A DNA stretch of 64,000 bases. Source: Lewinella sp. 4G2. Lineage in GTDB: Bacteria; Bacteroidota; Bacteroidia; Chitinophagales; Saprospiraceae. Location of the stretch: contig NZ_LVWJ02000014.1 of the NCBI RefSeq assembly GCF_001625015.1, positions 620,001-684,000 of the forward strand. The letters run 5' to 3'. Made by a program: the position numbers and the translations under genes. Shown here piece after piece: positions 59,807-64,000 of the stretch (position 1 is its first letter; each line of letters starts with the position of its first letter). Below the pieces are notes generated by a model. That model did not search any database and was not told the origin of the DNA. It worked only from the letters and a program-made list of their open reading frames with translations.

Positions 59807-60067
59807 TTATTTCTTTTTATATGCGTCTTTACGATCGCTGACTTTGACAATAGTGATTACCAGAACGTCATTTTCGATACTATAAATCACCCGAAACTTT
59901 CCTACTCGGATGCGATACAAATCACTGTTCCCTGATAATTTTATGCTTCCATGTGGTTTTGGATCTTCCTGCAGTTTATCGATAGCTGATTCTAACCGCT
60001 TCCGCTGTTTATCAGCAATTTTATTAAGTGCTTTTCTAGCGGATGGTTTAAGCTCAATACTATACAT
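59807..60067 (-). CDS. RelE/ParE-family toxin
   Basis: 86 residues from the ATG at 60067, MYSIELKPSARKALNKIADKQ; a longer in-frame reading starts inside the antitoxin gene and is rejected. The RelE fold is seen in the N-terminal strand and helix, SDLYRIRVGKFRVIYSI (RNA-binding/catalytic strand) and a final VVKVSDRKDAYKKK. It probably cleaves mRNA on the ribosome or inhibits gyrase, depending on subtype. The start overlaps the antitoxin stop by 8 bp, the standard arrangement, with the antitoxin first. Confidence 0.87.
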   Translation of the reverse strand: MYSIELKPSARKALNKIADKQRKRLESAIDKLQEDPKPHGSIKLSGNSDLYRIRVGKFRVIYSIENDVLVITIVKVSDRKDAYKKK

Positions 60068-60302
60068 CCTGTTCAGCTTTCTCCTGCTGTCGGTTCTTCG
60101 ATTCCTCCAAAAATTCATTCCAGGAAATAGTGGGCTCTCCGTCAGCAAGTATGGCACGCGCCTCCAACGCATCGAGTATGTCCTCCAAAAGGTCACGATG
60201 CTTTTCAATGTCGAAAACTACCGAGGTTCGGTAGCCCTCCGCATCGCAGATGTAAGTAACTCCGTCAATGTTGTCTCTTTCCGAATAAGGCATGGCATTC
60301 AA
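60060..60302 (-). CDS. antitoxin partner of the RelE-type toxin
   Basis: 80 residues, acidic, with MPYSERDNIDGVTYICDAEGYRTSVVFDIEKHRDLLEDILDAL; the N-terminus may bind DNA and the C-terminus (ISWNEFLEESKNRQQ) would embrace the toxin. Overlap with the toxin gene and its position upstream in the same strand define it as the antitoxin. The family is not certain; RelB- or Phd-like types are possible. The start may be Met at 60293. Confidence 0.8.
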   Translation of the reverse strand: MNAMPYSERDNIDGVTYICDAEGYRTSVVFDIEKHRDLLEDILDALEARAILADGEPTISWNEFLEESKNRQQEKAEQDV

Positions 60303-60401
60303 TTTTCGTCCTCAACTAACGGTAAGTTAGGTACTTAGTTGTAAAGCCGGCTCCCCGAAGAAACTGCCATCAACCTTTCAAAACGTAGTACGTTTCCACC
60401 C

Positions 60402-60824
60402 AAGCGACCCCGCCCTACCCCACCGCTTGCTGCTCGTTGGCAAGAGGAAAGTCCGGGCAACATAGGGCACCACGCCGGCTAACGGCCGGGGGCCGAGGAG
60501 GAATCCGAAGGCTACGGAAAGTGCCACAGAAAGCTATACCGCCTCCAAGGACTACCTAGGCCGCGGAGGTAAGGGTGAAAACGTGCGGTAAGAGCGCACG
60601 GCCGGCCGCGGTAACGTGGTTGGTGGGTAAACCCCGTGGGTTGAAATACCACGCAGTGTTGTTGGCTCCGGCCTACCGTCGGCTCCGGCGGTCCCGACTC
60701 GTTCGGGTGCAATACGGGTAGGTAGATCGAGCCGTCGGGCAACTGGCGGCCTAGATAAATGGTGGGGCTCTCCTCCTTCGCAGGGGGGGACGACAGAACC
60801 CGGCTTATCGGGGCGGGGGCGCTT
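60402..60824 (+). ncRNA. rnpB: RNase P RNA, bacterial class A
   Basis: The conserved 5' core GAGGAAAGTCCGGGCAACAT is at 60445 and the 3' core ACAGAACCCGGCTTAT at about 60793. P1 closes the molecule: AAGCG-a-CCCCGCCC (60402-60415) pairs with GGGCGGGG-g-CGCTT (60811-60824), one mismatch. The RNA is about 423 nt, typical. It is the catalytic RNA that trims tRNA 5' ends with the RnpA protein. The T-run at 60822-60829 directly after P1 serves as terminator. Confidence 0.96.
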
Positions 60825-60829
60825 TTTTT

Positions 60830-60909
60830 AGTCTGTAGTCTATAGTCTGTAGTCTATAGTCTGCAGTAATCTGGAATGCTACAGACTATAGACTATAGAC
60901 TACAGACTG
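60830..60909. repeat. inverted repeat of TAGTCTG/TATAGTC words after rnpB
   Basis: A left arm of AGTCTGTAGTC and TATAGTC words (60830-60863) and a right arm (about 60883-60909) that is its reverse complement, missing one TAGTCTG unit. The right arm ends 3 bp before the ATG at 60913, so the hairpin, if transcribed, would hide the start. Confidence 0.9.
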
Positions 60910-60912
60910 CTT

Positions 60913-61275
60913 ATGAATTGGGAAGCCGACTTCGAGTTTCAACGCGTTCGCCACCTCATCAAGGAGAAGTTTGACCGGCCGGCACTGCCGGATATGAATG
61001 CGCTGTTATTCCTCATCGGGGTGCAGGAGCTGGGCCGGTGGCAACAGAGCTTTGAAAAAGAAGAGAAGCAGGATTTGATGCACATTGCCGTCTGCCGGCT
61101 GATGAGCTACGACGGGCACTACGAGTTCGTGGGGCGAGACGATGATGGTTGGCCCCACTACAAGCTCATCTCCAAGATTCCACCCAGCAGTTTGGCGGAA
61201 CAGGAGGCGACCCTCAAGCAACACATCGTGACCTACTTCAACGAACTGGAGGAAGAGGAAGGGTTGCTGGGGTAA
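60913..61275 (+). CDS. conserved hypothetical protein next to rnpB
   Basis: 120 residues, acidic, helical: FEFQRVRHLIKEKFDRPALPDMNALLFLIGVQELGR and EEKQDLMHIAVCRLMSYDGHYEFVGRDDDGWPHYKLI. The length and layout recall a small Bacteroidota protein family of unknown function that I cannot name with certainty. Cytosolic. There is no signal, no motif for catalysis. Its short upstream gap is entirely the hairpin repeat. Confidence 0.75.
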   Translation: MNWEADFEFQRVRHLIKEKFDRPALPDMNALLFLIGVQELGRWQQSFEKEEKQDLMHIAVCRLMSYDGHYEFVGRDDDGWPHYKLISKIPPSSLAEQEATLKQHIVTYFNELEEEEGLLG

Positions 61276-61307
61276 ATGAACCGACTTTATAAAAGGTCCC
61301 CCCGTCT

Positions 61308-61315
61308 TACCTTTG
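61308..61315 (+). promoter_or_regulatory. -7 promoter element of the first cyclophilin gene
   Basis: TACCTTTG, an exact consensus match, 25 bp before the ATG at 61340. It supports that start over the in-frame codon at 61313. Confidence 0.5.
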
Positions 61316-61339
61316 TCCCCGTTAAAACTGATACTGACC

Positions 61340-61972
61340 ATGCGTAAACTACTCTTCCTCTTACTCTTCGCGGCCTTCTTCACTGGCTGTGAAAGTGGCT
61401 CCGAAAACATCCTCATCAAGACGAATCTGGGTGACATTGAGGTCCGACTGTTCGACGAGAGGCCGAAGCACCGGGATAACTTCAGGAAGCTGGTGGCGGA
61501 AGGGTACTACGACGGCATGTTGTTCCACCGCGTCATCCCCAACTTCATGGTACAGGGTGGTGACCCTAACAGTAAGACGGCCCGGCCCGGCCAACCCCTC
61601 GGTGGTGGCGGCCCCGGTTACACCATTGATGCGGAACTCGGCTCCCCCCACATCCGGGGTGCGCTCGCGGCGGCCCGGACGAATAACCCCGCCAAGGCTT
61701 CTTCCGGATCTCAATTCTACATCGTGACGGGGCAGAAGCAGAGCCCCGCTACCCTCGATCAATTCCAAACGATCAAGAATATCACCTACAGCCCGGAGCA
61801 GCGGGAAGCGTACACCACCATTGGTGGCCGCCCCGATCTGGATATGGACTACACCGTATTTGGTGAGGTCGTCAGTGGGATGGACGTTGTCGACAAGATC
61901 TCCGCCATGGCTACCGACGGCCAGGCGCGCCCGAATGAAGACGTTGTGATGGAAAGCGTCACCTTTAAGTAG
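61340..61972 (+). CDS. cyclophilin-type peptidyl-prolyl isomerase lipoprotein
   Basis: 210 residues from the ATG at 61340. The lipobox AAFFTGC gives a lipid-anchored periplasmic protein. The cyclophilin domain has FHRVIPNFMVQGGDP (catalytic Arg in HRVI), GALAAARTNNPAKASSGSQFYIV, and the closing MDYTVFGEVVSGMDVVDKI. It speeds cis/trans isomerisation of prolyl bonds in secreted proteins. A second, related cyclophilin follows 119 bp downstream, so the pair looks like a tandem duplication. Confidence 0.93.
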   Translation: MRKLLFLLLFAAFFTGCESGSENILIKTNLGDIEVRLFDERPKHRDNFRKLVAEGYYDGMLFHRVIPNFMVQGGDPNSKTARPGQPLGGGGPGYTIDAELGSPHIRGALAAARTNNPAKASSGSQFYIVTGQKQSPATLDQFQTIKNITYSPEQREAYTTIGGRPDLDMDYTVFGEVVSGMDVVDKISAMATDGQARPNEDVVMESVTFK

Positions 61973-62091
61973 GACACCTTTGAGAATTCTTCCGGTTTGA
62001 CGGAGAGTCTCTCCCTTACGCCCCTCAATTAACAAGTTCCAGGTTCAGCCGTAGCCGTTGGTTACCGGCGCAACTTCTGAAAAATATACCC

Positions 62092-62970
62092 GTGAAAAGA
62101 TTTCTCCCCCTGCTTCTGATCTCCTTTCTATTCACCTACTGTTCTGCTCCCAAGCCGGCGTTCACCATTCCGACGCGATCGGCAAAGGCGCTGGACTACG
62201 TGGAGTTCGCCAACAATAGTGAAGAGGCAGTGTCTTACGCCTGGGACTTCGGTGATGGCACCACCAGCACGGAAGCTAACCCTACCCACCGCTACTACAA
62301 AAGTGGCAACTTCATGGTGACGCTGGCCGCCACCAACGAGAAGGGTAAAACCAAAACAATCACCCAAAATTTAGTCGTGAGCGCACCCAAAGAATGTCTG
62401 ATCCGGATCGAAACGCCCCTGGGCGAAATGATTGCCCGCCTATCCGATGCTACCCCCAAGCACCAGGATAACTTCGTAAAACTCGTGGAGGAGAATTTCT
62501 ACGATGGCCTCCTATTCCACCGCGTTATCGATGGCTTCATGCTACAGGGCGGAGACCCACAGAGTAAGGACGCCGGCCCCAACGCCCGCCTTGGCTCCGG
62601 TGGCCCCGGTTACCAGATCGATGCGGAATTTGTGGACTCGCTCGCCCACGTCAAGGGTGCCCTCGCGGCGGCCCGGACGAACAACCCCGCCAAGCGGTCC
62701 AGTGGCTCCCAGTTTTACATTGCTTCCGGTAAGCCGGTAACCGATGCGGATCTGAACCGCCAGGAAGGCGCAACCGGTGTCCGCTACCCAAGCGACATTC
62801 GTGCAGCCTACCTCGAGCGGGGTGGCGTTCCATTCTTAGACCAGGGTTACACCGTTTTTGGGATGGTCATTGAAGGCCTCGACGTAGTTGATAAGATCGC
62901 CGCGGTACAGACGGGCGCCGGTGACCGGCCGAAGGAGGACGTCACGATGAAGATCTCGATGATCCGGTAG
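62092..62970 (+). CDS. PKD-domain/cyclophilin lipoprotein
   Basis: 292 residues from GTG at 62092 (MKRFLPLLLISF signal, lipobox-like LFTYC). After the anchor comes a PKD domain (about 20-97), with YVEFANNSEEAVSYAWDFGDGTTSTEANPTHRY and SGNFMVTLAATN, then a cyclophilin domain (about 100-292) with FHRVIDGFMLQGGDP, GALAAARTNNPAKRSSGSQFYIA and YTVFGMVIEGLDVVDKI. Its sequence parallels the preceding cyclophilin, so it arose by duplication with a PKD gained or lost. PKD domains commonly mediate protein or polysaccharide binding, which may position the isomerase on a surface substrate. Confidence 0.92.
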   Translation: MKRFLPLLLISFLFTYCSAPKPAFTIPTRSAKALDYVEFANNSEEAVSYAWDFGDGTTSTEANPTHRYYKSGNFMVTLAATNEKGKTKTITQNLVVSAPKECLIRIETPLGEMIARLSDATPKHQDNFVKLVEENFYDGLLFHRVIDGFMLQGGDPQSKDAGPNARLGSGGPGYQIDAEFVDSLAHVKGALAAARTNNPAKRSSGSQFYIASGKPVTDADLNRQEGATGVRYPSDIRAAYLERGGVPFLDQGYTVFGMVIEGLDVVDKIAAVQTGAGDRPKEDVTMKISMIR

Positions 62971-62992
62971 TAACGGGTCAGCAATATTTACC

Positions 62993-63034
62993 CGCGGGCG
63001 GGCCGAAGCGATTTGGCTCGCCCGCGCTGTTTTT
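62993..63034 (+). terminator. terminator after the PKD-cyclophilin gene
   Basis: GCGGGCGGGCC / GGCTCGCCCGC stem with one bulge, 10-nt loop, then GCTGTTTTT. Confidence 0.85.
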
Positions 63035-63109
63035 GGTCGGAGCATAGGTTGGATTCGGTCGCCGGATTTTCCATCCGAAATACATTCGGGTGGGCAGTGT
63101 TGCAATTTA

Positions 63110-63117
63110 TATCTTCG
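63110..63117 (+). promoter_or_regulatory. -7 promoter element of the glucokinase gene
   Basis: TATCTTCG, one base off consensus, 41 bp before the ATG at 63158. Confidence 0.35.
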
Positions 63118-63157
63118 CGCTCACCAAGCGCCCGGCACTCACGTACAGAAAATAGAT

Positions 63158-63922
63158 ATGCAGCAGAACGTAATCCTAGGAATTGATGTAGGCGCTACCG
63201 GAATCAAGGGTGGTTTGGTGGACGTTGTAAATGGCAAAATGCTCACCGAGCGCCACCGCTTCGATACGCCATCCGGAGGTAAGCCGAAGGATATGGCCAA
63301 GGTCGTGAAGAAACTCGTCGACCACTTCGAATACGAAGGCGCCGTCGGGGTGGGTTTCCCAGCCGTAGTACGCCGGGGCACGGCTGCCTCAGCGGCGAAT
63401 ATTGACGATGCCTGGATCGGAACGAACATCGAGCAGATCTTCGCCGCCGCAACGGGCAACAGGTTCTTCGCCCTCAACGATGCGGATGCCGCCGGGATCG
63501 CTTCCATGCGCTTCGGGATCGGCCAACCTTTTATGGAGGACGGAACCGTCCTCATGATCACCATCGGTACCGGTTTGGGTGGCGCCCTCTTCGTAGACGG
63601 TGAATTGATGCCCAATCTGGAAATCGGACAGATCTTCCTACGCAACCAGAAGGTCATCGCGGAGAAGTTCATCAGCAATAAGGTCCGGCGCGATAACGAC
63701 ATGGGTTGGAAGGAATTCGGCAAGAAATTCAACAAGGTCTTGAGCCACGTAGATGGAATCTTCAATCCGGACCTGATCATTCTCGGAGGCGGCGCCAGCA
63801 AGCACTTCCTCGAGTACCAAAAGTACCTCAAGGCGTACGCGGACGTCAAGCCCGCCAAACTGATGAATACGGCGGGAACGATTGGCGCGGCACTCTACGC
63901 CGGCTTAAAGGTGAATAAGTAA
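63158..63922 (+). CDS. ppgK: ROK-family polyphosphate glucokinase
   Basis: 254 residues. The N-terminal ATP/phosphate motif is ILGIDVGATGIKGGLVD; GVGFPAVV, SAANIDDAWIG and ALNDADAAGIA (catalytic Asp) follow, then the phosphate loop MITIGTGLGGALFVDG. The zinc-binding Cys motif of other ROK kinases is missing, as in polyphosphate glucokinases (PpgK), and the length fits. The enzyme phosphorylates glucose using polyphosphate (and often ATP). GGGASKHFLEYQKYL is near the C-terminus. Single gene with its own terminator upstream. Confidence 0.88.
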   Translation: MQQNVILGIDVGATGIKGGLVDVVNGKMLTERHRFDTPSGGKPKDMAKVVKKLVDHFEYEGAVGVGFPAVVRRGTAASAANIDDAWIGTNIEQIFAAATGNRFFALNDADAAGIASMRFGIGQPFMEDGTVLMITIGTGLGGALFVDGELMPNLEIGQIFLRNQKVIAEKFISNKVRRDNDMGWKEFGKKFNKVLSHVDGIFNPDLIILGGGASKHFLEYQKYLKAYADVKPAKLMNTAGTIGAALYAGLKVNK

Positions 63923-63957
63923 GATCAACGAAGTGATTCGTGGGTACGGCCTTCGCC

Positions 63958-64000
63958 TTACCAGTAGACGCCCAGACCGGCGACAACAAACACGTGGTTG
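63958..64000 (-). CDS. C-terminus of a possible outer-membrane beta-barrel protein (5' end outside window)
   Basis: On the minus strand, the last codons read N-H-V-F-V-V-A-G-L-G-V-Y-W and stop TAA at 63958. An amphipathic strand closing with an aromatic residue is the usual last strand of outer-membrane barrels. Only 13 residues are visible, so this is tentative. Confidence 0.3.
   Translation of the reverse strand, partial: NHVFVVAGLGVYW

Overview
The window reads as a chromosome segment of a GC-rich Bacteroidota bacterium. The best guess is class Saprospiria, in the Lewinella/Neolewinella neighbourhood. The reasons are a type IX secretion (T9SS) C-terminal sorting domain, a PorE-like lipoprotein, Bacteroidota-style promoters (-7 TAnnTTTG), near absence of Shine-Dalgarno sites, a Bacteroidota-type topoisomerase IV subunit A, and genes of the mevalonate pathway and a CrtD-like carotenoid desaturase. 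No phage, IS element or CRISPR array is visible, and I found no tRNA or rRNA gene. The one clear RNA gene is rnpB (60402-60824).

Layout. 1-1463: end of a DUF2207 membrane protein, then a 24-bp tandem repeat. 1872-8409: a TauD-type dioxygenase facing a five-gene minus-strand operon, mysA-HAD-mysB-mysC-mysD, which is a complete mycosporine-like amino acid (UV sunscreen) pathway. 8924-12745: a 1273-residue fusion of two D-Ala-D-Ala ligase modules, one membrane helix and PASTA domains, divergent from the mys operon. 12917-16389: T9SS cargo, rhodanese and SPOR protein. 16777-19220: isoprenoid genes (type II IPP isomerase, class II HMG-CoA reductase). 19217-25695: pseudouridine synthase, secreted unknown, hisF, and a sugar transporter/isomerase operon. 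25786-29369: a membrane polyferredoxin and a flavoprotein reductase. 29654-36453: glyA, Uma2 nuclease, hemW, a propeller lipoprotein, SDR, DUF819. 36710-48117: parC, an EnvC-like protein, a Tat-exported phosphoesterase, PorE-like lipoprotein, thioredoxin, sodium symporter, fabH, anti-sigma-like protein. 48758-58221: a soluble-adenylyl-cyclase-like giant, ABC ATPase, MATE pump, gatA, OmpA lipoprotein. 58316-64000: carotenoid desaturase, a RelE toxin-antitoxin pair, rnpB, two secreted cyclophilins, polyphosphate glucokinase, and the tail of a possible outer-membrane protein.

How it fits together. The sunscreen operon, the isoprenoid genes and the carotenoid desaturase suggest a light-exposed, pigmented organism. 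Several genes deal with the envelope: Ddl-PASTA fusion, EnvC-like, two SPOR proteins, OmpA lipoprotein, and T9SS-linked proteins.

The least expected signals are (a) the sunscreen operon with an embedded HAD protein that lacks both catalytic aspartates, (b) the double Ddl-PASTA fusion, (c) a 17-bp word, GGCGCTGCCGC(A/G)GGTGC, with eleven exact or near copies scattered between genes and inside proline/alanine linkers, and (d) intergenic palindromes built from iterated short words such as TAGTC. All calls come from reading the sequence; no database search was run.
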